This document shows, piece after piece, positions 17,510 through 25,758 of a stretch of DNA of 32,801 nt; position 1 is the first letter of the stretch, and each line of letters starts with the position of its first letter. Source of the stretch: Methylobacterium sp. J-077 (GTDB taxonomy: Bacteria > Pseudomonadota > Alphaproteobacteria > Rhizobiales > Beijerinckiaceae); NCBI RefSeq assembly GCF_022829365.1, contig NZ_JAKSYJ010000027.1:1-32801 (forward strand), given 5' to 3'. Below the pieces are notes generated by a model. That model had not been told where the DNA came from. It made no database searches and worked only from the letters and a program-made list of their open reading frames with translations. A program made the translations under genes and the position numbers.

Positions 17510-17995
17510 CGTTTTTCGTTGACGTAGTCGGAATGCGAGGACATTGCAGAGGTCAACGAAAAGCGTTGGCAATCGCATGCCACAGCATTTCCTCCTCTCG
17601 CGCGCTGCCTGGTCCCTTTCCCACGAGAAGGTGGCCCGCCTTTCGGATGACGACGCTTGGACCACCTGCAAGCTGATCTGACGGGAGGCGACCACAGGCT
17701 AGCTATTCTGCCCACGCTGCGGTTACCTCAAGCATTCGTTCATCGCCACCCGAAAGCTATTCAGCTTAACCAACTGCCGTCAACAGTACATCGTCACCAG
17801 CTGGACCGTTTTCGTCTCGCGCAAGCTCCCGATTCGGGATCACCTACTTGCCATCGCAATCTTCGCCAACAGCGCTAAAGGCTACTCCGCGCCACAACTC
17901 GTCCTCAATCTAGATTGTCAGCTCCAGATGGCATTCGTGATGGCTCAGAAGCTAAGCGAGCTCCTTCCGGCTGAGCATGAGGACGCTCAGCCAAG
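17510..17995 (+). mobile_element. Decayed IS1595-type insertion sequence
   Basis: The segment covers the stretch between the XRE gene and the L,D-transpeptidase, which holds no intact gene. It contains an inverted pair of end-like motifs, GTCAACGAAAAGCG (17552-17565) and its near-complement at 17510-17523, followed by a broken IS1595-type transposase frame. The element's right part is missing; it ends at about 17995, 20 bases from the stop of the neighbouring gene. Confidence 0.65.
17577..17995 (+). pseudogene. IS1595 family transposase fragment with two nonsense codons
   Basis: One continuous frame from ATG 17577 reads MPQHFLLSRAAWSLSHEKVARLSDDDAW, a TGA at 17679, a TAG at 17700, then LFCPRCGYLKHSFIATRKLFSLTNC (zinc ribbon with two Cys pairs), YIVTSWTVFVSRKLPIRDHLLAIAIF and AKGYSAPQLVLNLDCQLQMAFVMAQKL. 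This is the N-terminal half of IS1595/ISXO2-type transposases; the DDE-type catalytic half is absent. Recognition is from memory of family sequences. The element is dead and marks past mobility of the island. Confidence 0.72.
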
Positions 17996-18013
17996 CCGAA
18001 GGGCGAACCGACC

Positions 18014-19597
18014 TCAGCGTGGCGGCTGGGACGCATCCGGATTGCCCCCTTCGATGACCGGCTTCACCGCCGTCACCTTGCTAGCCACCGGCTTAGCAGG
18101 AGCGGGCTTCGCCGCGGCCGGCTTGGCCGCCACCGGCTTGACCGCCGCGGGCTTCGGCGTAGCCGCAGGCGCGGAACCGGCCGGCGGGATCGCCCCCGTG
18201 GCGGCGGGCTCCGGCGCTGGGGCCGGCGTGTCGAGGTTGTAGATGTCATCGCGAAAATGCGCCGTCCCGTCCGGGGTGGCGTAGCCCGTCAGGTACACGA
18301 AGGTCACCGGCACCGGCTTGACCAGCTTGATGTCGCGGCGCTCGCCGTCGGCGATGCCGGTCTCGATCTCGATCGGGCCCCAGCTCGTGCCGGGCCCGTT
18401 GGGGCCGTCGGTGCCCTGCAGCAGCCAGCCGACCAGCTCCTTGACCTGCCCGACCCGGACGCAGCCGTGGCTGTGGAAGCGGACGTTGGCGGCGAACAGC
18501 GACTTGGCCGGCGTGTCGTGCATGTAGACGGCAAAGCGGTTCGGCATGTCGATCCGCACTTGGCCGAGCGAATTGTCGAAGCCGGAATCCTGGCGCAGCG
18601 TGTAGGCCGCGGCCTTGTTGCCGGCCCAGTCGATCTTGGTCGGGTCGACCTCGCCGGTGGGGCCGAGGATGCGGATGTGGTTCCGGGCGAGGTAGCCCGG
18701 GTTCTTGCGCATCTGCGGGATGATCTCGTTCTTCACCACCGAGGCCGGCACGGTCCAGGTCGGGTTGAAGTTGATGTCGGTGATCCGGGTCTCCACCGGG
18801 GGGGTCGCCTTGTCGGGAGAGCCGACCACCGCGACGTAGCGGCGGGCCACCGCGCCGTTCTCCACCGCCTCGACATTCGCCGAGGGGATGTTGACCACGA
18901 CGTAGCGCTCGCCGAACGGGAATTTCGAGCCCATCAGCCGGGCCGCCGAGGCCGCGAGCTGGCGCTGGCGGGTGGCGGCCGGCACATTGAGCGCGTTGAT
19001 CGTGAGCCGGCCAAGGATGCCGCTGTCGGGCAGGCCGTGGCGGCCCTGGAAGGCGGCGATCGCGGCCACCAGCGGCGGGTCGAGCCGGTCGCTCGGCGGC
19101 GCGTCCGCCGGCAGGTCGCCGGTCAACGTCAGGTGGTGGCGCAGCGACGGGATCGCCGGGCTGCGCTCCCCCGGCTTGAGCCGGACGAGGTCGTCGGGCA
19201 GCCGCTCCCAGCCGCCGGCCTCCGCGAAGGCGGCGTAGCGGTCGGCGACCTTCAGCGTGTCCAGGAAGGTCCGGGCGGTGAGCGTCGGGGTCGGGTCGGT
19301 GGAGACCTTGGCGTAGACCAGCGGCGCGGGCTCGCGCGTTCTCTTCGCGGGCTCGGCGGCCTTCGCCTCGGAATTCTTCGCGGGATCGCCGGGCTTGGGC
19401 TCCGGAGCCTTCGCGGGCTCCGCGGTCTTCGCGGGCTCCGGGACCGGAGCGGCCGCCGGCGGTACCGCCACCGGGACGGCCAGCGGCGGCACCGGGGGGG
19501 CCCCTTCCGCCAGCGCACCGACAGGGCCGCCGAGCAGCGCCAGCACCGAGAGACCCACGCCGAGGCGGGCGGACAGGCGGAAACGGGCCGGGACCAT
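18014..19597 (-). CDS. Large L,D-transpeptidase, YcbB/LdtD type
   Basis: A 527-residue periplasmic enzyme. ATG 19595-19597 (GGGAG upstream) opens a signal peptide (RLGVGLSVLALLGGPVGALA). Residues 32-92 are Pro/Ala/Lys-rich, 172-203 a peptidoglycan-binding motif (VAAIAAFQGRHGLPDSGILGRLTINALN), and about 230-440 the YkuD catalytic domain with MHDTPAKSLF and FHSHGCVRVG (Cys379 nucleophile, His375/His377). A C-terminal low-complexity tail repeats KPVAAKPAAAKP. These enzymes make 3-3 cross-links in peptidoglycan, dominant in Rhizobiales. All key residues are intact. The gene stops 19 bases from the IS remnant, so the island edge lies right behind it. The substrate-specific subtype cannot be fixed. 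Confidence 0.94.
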   Translation of the reverse strand: MVPARFRLSARLGVGLSVLALLGGPVGALAEGAPPVPPLAVPVAVPPAAAPVPEPAKTAEPAKAPEPKPGDPAKNSEAKAAEPAKRTREPAPLVYAKVSTDPTPTLTARTFLDTLKVADRYAAFAEAGGWERLPDDLVRLKPGERSPAIPSLRHHLTLTGDLPADAPPSDRLDPPLVAAIAAFQGRHGLPDSGILGRLTINALNVPAATRQRQLAASAARLMGSKFPFGERYVVVNIPSANVEAVENGAVARRYVAVVGSPDKATPPVETRITDINFNPTWTVPASVVKNEIIPQMRKNPGYLARNHIRILGPTGEVDPTKIDWAGNKAAAYTLRQDSGFDNSLGQVRIDMPNRFAVYMHDTPAKSLFAANVRFHSHGCVRVGQVKELVGWLLQGTDGPNGPGTSWGPIEIETGIADGERRDIKLVKPVPVTFVYLTGYATPDGTAHFRDDIYNLDTPAPAPEPAATGAIPPAGSAPAATPKPAAVKPVAAKPAAAKPAPAKPVASKVTAVKPVIEGGNPDASQPPR

Positions 19598-19804
19598 ACG
19601 CAACACTCCCGACGGCGCCCGGGGCGGCGCGGTCGGTCGGGATGATGGGGCGGTACGGTTACCAATCCCCTCCGGTCGATCGGGGCGGCCGCTGACGCCA
19701 TTCACCATCCGGCGAGGGGCTTCTTCCCCGGTGCCGCCTGCGGATATCGGTTCCCGCGGAAAAGGCGCACCCTGCCGGACCGCGAAGGACGATCAGCCGC
19801 CGCC

Positions 19805-20974
19805 ATGCCGGATTCCGGATCCCAGCGCACCGGGGACATCCCGAGCGTGATGCCTTACCTGCCCCAGCTCGACGGGGTGCGGGCGCTCGCCATCCTGATC
19901 GTGTTCGCGGCCCATTGCGGCTACAGCCACGTGGTGCCGGGGGGTTTTGGCGTCACGGTGTTCTTCTTCCTCAGCGGCTACCTGATCACGACGCTGCTGC
20001 GGATCGAGCGCGGGCGCACCGGCACGGTCTCGCTCGCCGCCTTCTACCTGCGGCGCAGCCTCCGGATCCTGCCGCCGCTCTACCTGACGCTGGCCGCCGC
20101 CGGGGCGCTCTACGCCGCGGGGCTCCTCGACTGGATGCGGGTCGAGCCGACGGCGGTGGTCGGCCAAGTGCTGTTCCTGACCAACTATCCCGGCCTGTTC
20201 GGGACCGAGGCGGTGCTGCCGGTACCTCTCTGGAGCCTTGCCATCGAGGAGCATTTTTACCTGGTCTTCCCCCTGGCCTACATCCTGTGGCTGGGGCGTC
20301 TGCGACCGCGCCGGGCAGCGCTCGCCTGCCTGGGGCTGTGCGCCCTGGTGCTTGGGATCCGGTGCGTCAACGTCTGGCGGCTTCCCGATTACAGCCTGAA
20401 CTATTCCTGGACCCACACCCGGATCGACGCGATCCTGTTCGGCTGCTGTCTCGGCCTGTGGAACAATCCGGTGATCCCGGCCGACCGGGCCTGGCGCCCA
20501 CGCCTCTGGCACGTCGCCGCGAGCCTCGGGGTGATCCTGCTGACCCTGGCCGTGCGCGATCCTGCCTTCCGCGAGAGCCTGCGCTACACCATCCAGAGCG
20601 CGGCCCTGTTCGTGCCCTTCGCCTATCTGCTGCACGGCGAGGGCCGGGCGGTGCGGTGGCTCTCCGCCCGGCCGATGCGCCAGCTCGGCCTCTGGTCCTA
20701 CAGTTTTTATCTCGCCCACATGGCCGTGGTGGCGCTGGTGCTGCATCAGGCGCCAAACCTGCACGGTGTCTGGCTGATGCTGGTGGCCTTCCCGCTGACG
20801 CTGCTCTGGTGCTGCGGCATGTTCACCTGGGTCGAGCGCCCGTGCGCGCGGCTGCGCCGACGGCTCCTGGCGGATCACCCGCCAGAGCCTGCTCTTGGTG
20901 CCGCCGGGCGCTCACACCGTCCCATGCGGAACGCAACGCAGCCCCCTCTCCCGAGCGGGAGAGGGTTGGGGTGA
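19805..20974 (+). CDS. Acyltransferase 3 family membrane protein
   Basis: A 389-residue integral membrane protein of the OafA/acyltransferase-3 family. It begins with LPQLDGVRALAILIVFAAHCG (catalytic-type His in the first helix), followed by FFFLSGYLITTLL and RRSLRILPPLYLTL, then several further helices, and EEHFYLVFPLAYIL. These proteins O-acylate sugars of lipopolysaccharide, exopolysaccharide or glucans at the inner membrane. ATG 19805 gives 15 residues before the domain; ATG 19850 is an alternative. The last 14 codons, including the stop, lie inside repeat family B copy 1, suggesting that repeat insertion replaced the original C-terminus. Substrate unknown. Confidence 0.9.
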   Translation: MPDSGSQRTGDIPSVMPYLPQLDGVRALAILIVFAAHCGYSHVVPGGFGVTVFFFLSGYLITTLLRIERGRTGTVSLAAFYLRRSLRILPPLYLTLAAAGALYAAGLLDWMRVEPTAVVGQVLFLTNYPGLFGTEAVLPVPLWSLAIEEHFYLVFPLAYILWLGRLRPRRAALACLGLCALVLGIRCVNVWRLPDYSLNYSWTHTRIDAILFGCCLGLWNNPVIPADRAWRPRLWHVAASLGVILLTLAVRDPAFRESLRYTIQSAALFVPFAYLLHGEGRAVRWLSARPMRQLGLWSYSFYLAHMAVVALVLHQAPNLHGVWLMLVAFPLTLLWCCGMFTWVERPCARLRRRLLADHPPEPALGAAGRSHRPMRNATQPPLPSGRGLG

Positions 20975-21045
20975 GGGATCAGGGTCTTCCGGAAAGGGCA
21001 CGCCCTTCACCCTGTCCCTCACCCGCCCGGGAGAGGGGACCCGCG
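20932..21045. repeat. Dispersed palindromic repeat, family B, copy 1 (inverted orientation)
   Basis: About 114 bases with two hairpins: CCCTCTCCCGAGCGGGAGAGGG at one end and a matching arm CCCGGGAGAGGGG at the other, with GTGAGGG and CCCTCAC between them. It is the reverse complement of copies at 25614-25730 and 32634-32750. It supplies the stop codon of the acyltransferase gene and fills the gap to the convergent xylanase gene. Confidence 0.85.
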
Positions 21046-21097
21046 CCTCCTCCGGCGACGCCGCTGGCTCCTGACGACAGACAAAGCCGAACCGGCA

Positions 21098-22282
21098 TCA
21101 CCCCCGCCTGAGTTTTTCGCGCGCGGCCGTGTGATCCGGCGCCGCCCGGAAGCAATCCTGCATCGCGTGCCAGAGTGGCTTGCGTCGGAACTGCGCGTCG
21201 AGCGGCAGCGCCCGCTGGGGCAGGCCGTCCGGCCGCTTGCGGTAGGGGTGGTCGTTCAGCCACGTGTCGGGGTCGTAGATGTCCCAGGTGAGCACGTCGA
21301 GCAGGGCGGGCTCGGCCAGGACCACGTCGAGGTAGCGCCGGGCGAAGTCGGCCACCATCCGGTCGCGGGTCGCCACGTCGGACGGGAAGGCCCGGTCGTC
21401 GATGTCGAGCTCGGTGACCGCGATCCCCAGACCCATCTGGCCGATCTCGTGCAGGAAGCGCCGCAGCTGGGCCTGGTCGATCGGGACCGTGCCGGTGAGG
21501 TGCGATTGCAGCCCGAACCGCCGGATCGGCACGCCGCGCGACCGCATCGCCTCGAGCTGGCGCAGCACCTTGGTGCGCTTGGCCTCCATCCAGGGCGCGC
21601 CCTGCTCCACCGCGTCCTCGTTCCAGGTGCCGGCGGCTGCCGGGTCGGTCTCGTGCAGGATCCGGAAGGCGCGGTCGACGTAGCCGGGCCCCATCGCGGC
21701 GAGCCAGGGGGACTCGCGCAGGCCGCCGCCCCGGTCGGGATCGGCCTCGTTGCCCAAAATCTCGTTGACCACGTCCCAGGCGACGATCTGCCCCCGGTAA
21801 TGCCCGGCCACGGTCTCGATCCAGCGCCGCATGAAATCCTCGGCCTGGACCGGGCTCGCCCGGCCGAGCAGCGGCGCGACCCAGGGCGGCAGGGCCGCGT
21901 GCCAGACCAGTGTGTGCCCGCGCATCCGCTGGCCGTTGCTCCGGGCGAAGCGCAGGATCGCGTCGCCCCGAGTGAAATCGGTGCGGCCGGGGGCCGGCAG
22001 CACCTCCTCCATCTTCATCTCGGTGCCGCAGACCAGGATCCCGCATTCCCGCGCCACCGCCTGCCGATAGGCGGGGGTCGAATCGAAGCGGTGAAACGGC
22101 ACTTCGCAGCCGTAAAGCAGCCCTTTGGCCGAGGCCGCCGCCTGCAGGCTGTCGGCCGACCAGGACGGCTCGCCGAGGGGCCCGAAGCCGGAGGGCGCGC
22201 CCCGCGCCGCCGTGGCGAGGCCGGCGCAGGCGGCCCCGGCGAGGAGCGCGCGGCGGCTCGGCAGGCCGGGGGGTGGAATCAT
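21098..22282 (-). CDS. Endo-1,4-beta-xylanase, GH10 family, Tat-exported
   Basis: A 394-residue secreted glycoside hydrolase. The N-terminus SRRALLAGAACAGLATAA is a twin-arginine signal. The GH10 barrel shows GHTLVWH, AWDVVNE with acid/base Glu174, FGLQSHL and AVTELDID with nucleophile Glu291, so both catalytic glutamates are present. GH10 enzymes hydrolyse xylan internally. ATG 22280-22282 has AAAGGA seven bases upstream. The gene stands alone, with an SDR gene divergent from it and no other xylan genes nearby. In a plant-associated methylotroph this would fit leaf-surface or cell-wall use, an inference. Length matches single-domain GH10 enzymes without carbohydrate-binding modules. Confidence 0.93.
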   Translation of the reverse strand: MIPPPGLPSRRALLAGAACAGLATAARGAPSGFGPLGEPSWSADSLQAAASAKGLLYGCEVPFHRFDSTPAYRQAVARECGILVCGTEMKMEEVLPAPGRTDFTRGDAILRFARSNGQRMRGHTLVWHAALPPWVAPLLGRASPVQAEDFMRRWIETVAGHYRGQIVAWDVVNEILGNEADPDRGGGLRESPWLAAMGPGYVDRAFRILHETDPAAAGTWNEDAVEQGAPWMEAKRTKVLRQLEAMRSRGVPIRRFGLQSHLTGTVPIDQAQLRRFLHEIGQMGLGIAVTELDIDDRAFPSDVATRDRMVADFARRYLDVVLAEPALLDVLTWDIYDPDTWLNDHPYRKRPDGLPQRALPLDAQFRRKPLWHAMQDCFRAAPDHTAAREKLRRG

Positions 22283-22400
22283 GCCGGGTCCTTTGAGCGT
22301 GGGCTTGCAGGGACAGAGATCTCCAACGGATGAAGCAAGCTGCCGAACATACGTCTCTCCGCCAGGGAATTCGATTTTTCAAACATCTCCAGCGCAGGCC

Positions 22401-22436
22401 GGATCCCCTCTCCCCGCAAGCGGAGCGAGGGGATCC
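22401..22436. repeat. Inverted repeat in xylanase/SDR intergenic region
   Basis: GGATCCCCTC (22401-22410) pairs perfectly with 22427-22436, with a further partial stem (TCCCC/GGAG) in the loop. It lies between divergent genes and could be an operator or a degenerate repeat. No partner copy was seen in the window. Confidence 0.5.
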
Positions 22437-22533
22437 CGCTTGCCGCGCCGCGCGAAGCCCATAGGCGCCCCAACTCGCCTTCGGCCCCGACTCGCCCCAT
22501 CTTCGGGACACCATCTAGCCAAGGACAAAAATC

Positions 22534-23376
22534 ATGAGCCAGCACCCCGCCATCAGCCCGGGCCGCAGCGCGGTCGTCACCGGGGCGGCGAGCGGCATCG
22601 GGCTCGCGGCGGCCAAAACCTTCGCGCGGGCCGGCATGAATGTCTGGCTCGCCGACCTCCCCGGCCCGGCCCTCGAGGAGGCCCACCGCGCCGTGGCCGA
22701 GCTCGCCGCCGTCGAGGTCCGGGCGGTGCCGACCGACGTCTCGGACCGGGAGGCCGTGGAGGCCCTGGCGGCCCATAGCGCCAAGGCCGGGCCCCCGGCC
22801 GTGGTGATGCTGAATGCCGGGATCGAGGCCGGCGGAAAACTCTTCTCCGACGCCGAGACCTGGACCCGGATCCTCGCCACCAATCTCGGCGGCGTGGTCA
22901 ACGGCATCCACGCTTTCGCGCCCGGCATGATCGCGGGGGGCAAGCCCGGGGCGGTGATCGTCACCGGCTCGAAGCAGGGCATCACCACGCCGCCCGGCAA
23001 CGCGCCCTACAACGTCTCGAAGGCGGCCGTGAAGGCGGCCACCGAAGCGCTGGCCCACGAGCTGCGCAACCGCGCGGGCTGCCGGACCACCGCCCACCTG
23101 CTGATCCCGGGCTTCGTCTATACCGGGCTGACCAGGGCCCGCGGCGTCGCCGAGAAGCCGGCCGGCGCCTGGACGCCGGAGGAGACCATCACCTTCATGC
23201 TGGAGCGGCTGGAGGCGGGCGACTTCTACATCATCTGCCCCGACAACGAGACCACCCGGGCGCAGGACGAGAAGCGCATCGCATGGGCCGCCGGCGACAT
23301 CATCGAGAATCGGCCGGCCCTGTCGCGCTGGCACCCGGATTTTTTGGAGGCGTTCAAGCGGTTCATGGCGGGGTGA
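22534..23376 (+). CDS. SDR family NAD(P)-dependent oxidoreductase
   Basis: A 280-residue classical short-chain dehydrogenase. TGAASGIG (residues 16-23) binds the cofactor, LADL after the second strand hints at NAD(H) preference, NAG is at 94-96, and the catalytic set is Ser146, Tyr159 and Lys163 (YNVSK). The C-terminal lid region (PGFVYTGLTRARG) is complete. Substrate cannot be inferred from sequence. AAGGA precedes ATG 22534. The gene is divergent from the xylanase with a 250-base gap and is followed by repeat family A copy 2. Confidence 0.93.
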   Translation: MSQHPAISPGRSAVVTGAASGIGLAAAKTFARAGMNVWLADLPGPALEEAHRAVAELAAVEVRAVPTDVSDREAVEALAAHSAKAGPPAVVMLNAGIEAGGKLFSDAETWTRILATNLGGVVNGIHAFAPGMIAGGKPGAVIVTGSKQGITTPPGNAPYNVSKAAVKAATEALAHELRNRAGCRTTAHLLIPGFVYTGLTRARGVAEKPAGAWTPEETITFMLERLEAGDFYIICPDNETTRAQDEKRIAWAAGDIIENRPALSRWHPDFLEAFKRFMAG

Positions 23377-23383
23377 TCCCCAC

Positions 23384-23606
23384 CGTCATTGCGAGCGCAG
23401 CGAAGCAACCCAGGGCTCTGCGACGAAAGATGTTTTCAAGCGGGGTCGGAAAACGGATCGTGCCGAAATCCCGCTCTGGGGCAGCGTCATAGCTGGTGGG
23501 GGCGTTTTCCCTCGCGTCTTATCTGCGACTCTTCTCGTCCGTTCCGGCGAACGAAACGATGTGTTGCTCGGAGCCCTGGGTTGCTGCGCTGCGCTCGCAA
23601 TGACGG
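23384..23606. repeat. Dispersed palindromic repeat, family A, copy 2 (long spacer)
   Basis: Arms 23384-23415 and 23575-23606 are inverted copies of the family A arm with a 159-base spacer, far longer than the 26-30 bases of copies 1 and 3. With the zwf leader it explains the 392-base gap 23377-23768, in which no gene was seen. The spacer itself shows no recognised feature; the last 160 bases before zwf presumably carry its promoter. Confidence 0.8.
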
Positions 23607-23768
23607 GTCTGTATCGGACCGAGCCGCCGTTCAGCCCCCAGCCGGAGATATGCGCCGCGGACCTTCCTGACGGCAGCCCCTCGTCTGGCGAAGGGTTTGC
23701 ACCCAGGTTAGGTCAGTGCGGCGCGGTTGCCGCATCGCAACCGCGCACGACACCAGGGAGCCGCACTC

Positions 23769-25241
23769 TTGGCCACGATCATCCCCGTCGCCTCGTTCGA
23801 CTGCGTCGTGTTCGGCGCCACCGGCGATCTCACGGCGCGAAAACTCCTGCCGGCCCTGTTCTACCGGTTCCGGGACGGGCAGATCCCACAGACCAGCCGC
23901 ATCATCGGCGCCTCGCGCTCGGACCTGTCGACGGACGCGTTCCGCGAGCATGCCCGGGACGCGCTCAAGCGCTTCGTGCCCGCCACCGACCTGACGGAGG
24001 ACGCGCTCCACGCCTTCCTCGACCACGTGGATTACGTGGCGGTGGATGGGGCCGGCGAGAGCGGCTGGGCCGACCTCGTCGCCAAGCTCGACGAGCGGCC
24101 CGACCAAGTGCGGCCCTACTACCTCGCCACTTCGCCCGACCTCTACGGCTCGATCTGCCGCAACCTCGCCGCGCACGGCTTGGTCGGTGAGAAGTCCCGG
24201 GTCGTGCTGGAGAAGCCGATCGGCAAGGATCTGAAATCGGCCCGCGCGATCAACGACGCGGTCGGCGAGGTCTTCCCCGAATCGCAGATCTTCCGGATCG
24301 ACCACTATCTCGGGAAGGAGACGGTGCAGAACCTGCTGTCCCTGCGGTTTGCCAACACCATCTTCGAGCGGCTCTGGACCTCGGACGTGATCGACCATGT
24401 CCAGATCACCGTGGCCGAGACGGTCGGGGTCGAGGGCCGGGCCGGCTACTACGACACCTCGGGCGCCATGCGCGACATGCTGCAGAACCACATGCTGCAG
24501 CTGCTGTGCCTCACCGCCATGGAGAGCCCGCTCAACCTCGAAGCGAACTCGGTGCGCGACGAGAAGCTGAAGGTGCTGCGCGCCCTCAAGCCGATCACTG
24601 CCCACGACATCCAGACCGTGACCGTGCGCGGCCAGTACGTGGCGGGCGCCGTCGACGGCAAGCCCGTCGAGGGGTACCTGACCGAGCTTGGCCACGAGAG
24701 CCGCACCGAGACCTTCGTGGCGATGAAGCTGGAAGTGCAGTCCGGGCGCTGGGCCGGGGTGCCGTTCTACCTGCGCACCGGCAAGCGCCTGCCGCAGAAG
24801 CTGTCCGAGATCGTGGTGCAGTTCCGGGCCTCACCGTTCTCGATCTTCCCTGAGGAGGCATTCGGCCGCGAGCCCAACCGCCTCGTCATCCGCCTGCAGC
24901 CGCAGGAGGGCATGAAGCTCGAGGTGATGACCAAGGATCCCGGCCCCGGCGGCCTGCGCCTGCGCCCCACCGATCTCGACATCTCCTTCGAGGAGACCTT
25001 CAAGCAGCGCTACCCCGACGCCTACGAGCGCCTACTGATGGACGTGGTCCGGGGCAACGCCACGCTGTTCATGCGCCGCGACGAGGTCGAGGCCGCCTGG
25101 GCCTGGGCCGACGGCGTGCTCAAGGCCTGGGCCGACCGCCCGGAGGCGCCGCGGCCCTATCCCGCCGGAAGCTGGGGACCCACCGCCGCCATCGCGCTGA
25201 TCGAACGCGACGGCCGGACCTGGCACGAGGAGCTGCGGTAA
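23769..25241 (+). CDS. zwf: Glucose-6-phosphate 1-dehydrogenase
   Basis: A 490-residue enzyme that oxidises glucose-6-phosphate to 6-phosphogluconolactone with NAD(P)+, entering the pentose phosphate/Entner-Doudoroff routes. The start is TTG 23769 (MATIIPVASFDCVVFG), with AGGGAG nine bases upstream; an ATG at 23727 would add 14 atypical residues. FGATGDLTARKL (residues 15-26) is the dinucleotide site and RIDHYLGKE (176-184) contains the active-site His and Lys. FYLRTGKRLP and the C-terminal domain are complete, so length matches the family. It is monocistronic here, without pgl or edd. In methylotrophs this enzyme supplies NADPH; that role is known for the family. Confidence 0.96.
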   Translation: MATIIPVASFDCVVFGATGDLTARKLLPALFYRFRDGQIPQTSRIIGASRSDLSTDAFREHARDALKRFVPATDLTEDALHAFLDHVDYVAVDGAGESGWADLVAKLDERPDQVRPYYLATSPDLYGSICRNLAAHGLVGEKSRVVLEKPIGKDLKSARAINDAVGEVFPESQIFRIDHYLGKETVQNLLSLRFANTIFERLWTSDVIDHVQITVAETVGVEGRAGYYDTSGAMRDMLQNHMLQLLCLTAMESPLNLEANSVRDEKLKVLRALKPITAHDIQTVTVRGQYVAGAVDGKPVEGYLTELGHESRTETFVAMKLEVQSGRWAGVPFYLRTGKRLPQKLSEIVVQFRASPFSIFPEEAFGREPNRLVIRLQPQEGMKLEVMTKDPGPGGLRLRPTDLDISFEETFKQRYPDAYERLLMDVVRGNATLFMRRDEVEAAWAWADGVLKAWADRPEAPRPYPAGSWGPTAAIALIERDGRTWHEELR

Positions 25242-25363
25242 CGCGGCTTCGTCGCTTAAGGCCAAGCTGCCTTGATACGGTCAAGCCGGGTGTGGAATCT
25301 ACCCCTGCCGCCGGTCACCGCCCCGCGAGAGGGCGGGTCCGGCCTCGCACGAGGGATCGACAC

Positions 25364-25564
25364 ATGCTGGACTCGAAGCAGGACTTCGCCGTCTCGGCCG
25401 AACGCTGCCTGGAGCGCTCGGTCGATTCCGCCTTGCGCGTCATCGCGGCCGCCCATGTCGAGCGGCAGGCGCCGCCGATCACCGCCGCACGCCGACGCCT
25501 GAGCGAGGTCTACGGCGCCACCCGCCTCGCCAAACGCCTGGAGCGCGAGCGGCGCAGCGCCTGA
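25364..25564 (+). CDS. 66-residue hypothetical protein
   Basis: ATG 25364 has GAGGGA eight bases upstream and the codon use of a GC-rich gene. The protein is soluble, basic at the C-terminus (RLAKRLERERRSA) and helical (SAERCLERSVDSALRVIAAAHVERQ). No family was recognised. It follows zwf by 122 bases in the same direction and is followed by repeat family B copy 2. A longer frame from 25292 lacks a ribosome site. Confidence 0.55.
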   Translation: MLDSKQDFAVSAERCLERSVDSALRVIAAAHVERQAPPITAARRRLSEVYGATRLAKRLERERRSA

Positions 25565-25613
25565 CGGGGAGTTAGACCGCCCCCCACCAGCCACAATCCG
25601 TTTGCCGGACGGG

Positions 25614-25730
25614 CGCGGGTCCCCTCTCCTGGAGGGAGAGGGACGGGGTGAGGGGTGTGACTTCTCCGGAAAGTCCTGATCCCTCACCCCAACCCTCTCC
25701 CGTTCGGGAGAGGGGGGCGCGTTGCGGCCT
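25614..25730. repeat. Dispersed palindromic repeat, family B, copy 2
   Basis: A 117-base element with hairpin CCCTCTCCTGGAGGGAGAGGG at the left and CCCTCTCCCGTTCGGGAGAGGG at the right, plus GTGAGGGG/CCCTCACCCC between. Same length and orientation as copy 3 (32634-32750) and opposite to copy 1. It fills the gap between the 66-aa gene and opgG. Confidence 0.88.
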
Positions 25731-25758
25731 ACGTCCGCCGGTGTGCCAACGCCGTTGG

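Noticed and set aside
23384..23606. Possible CRISPR or phage attachment site because of repeated 31-base units
   Set aside because: The units are inverted, not direct, appear as single pairs dispersed over 31 kb, and have no cas gene; palindromic intergenic repeats fit better.
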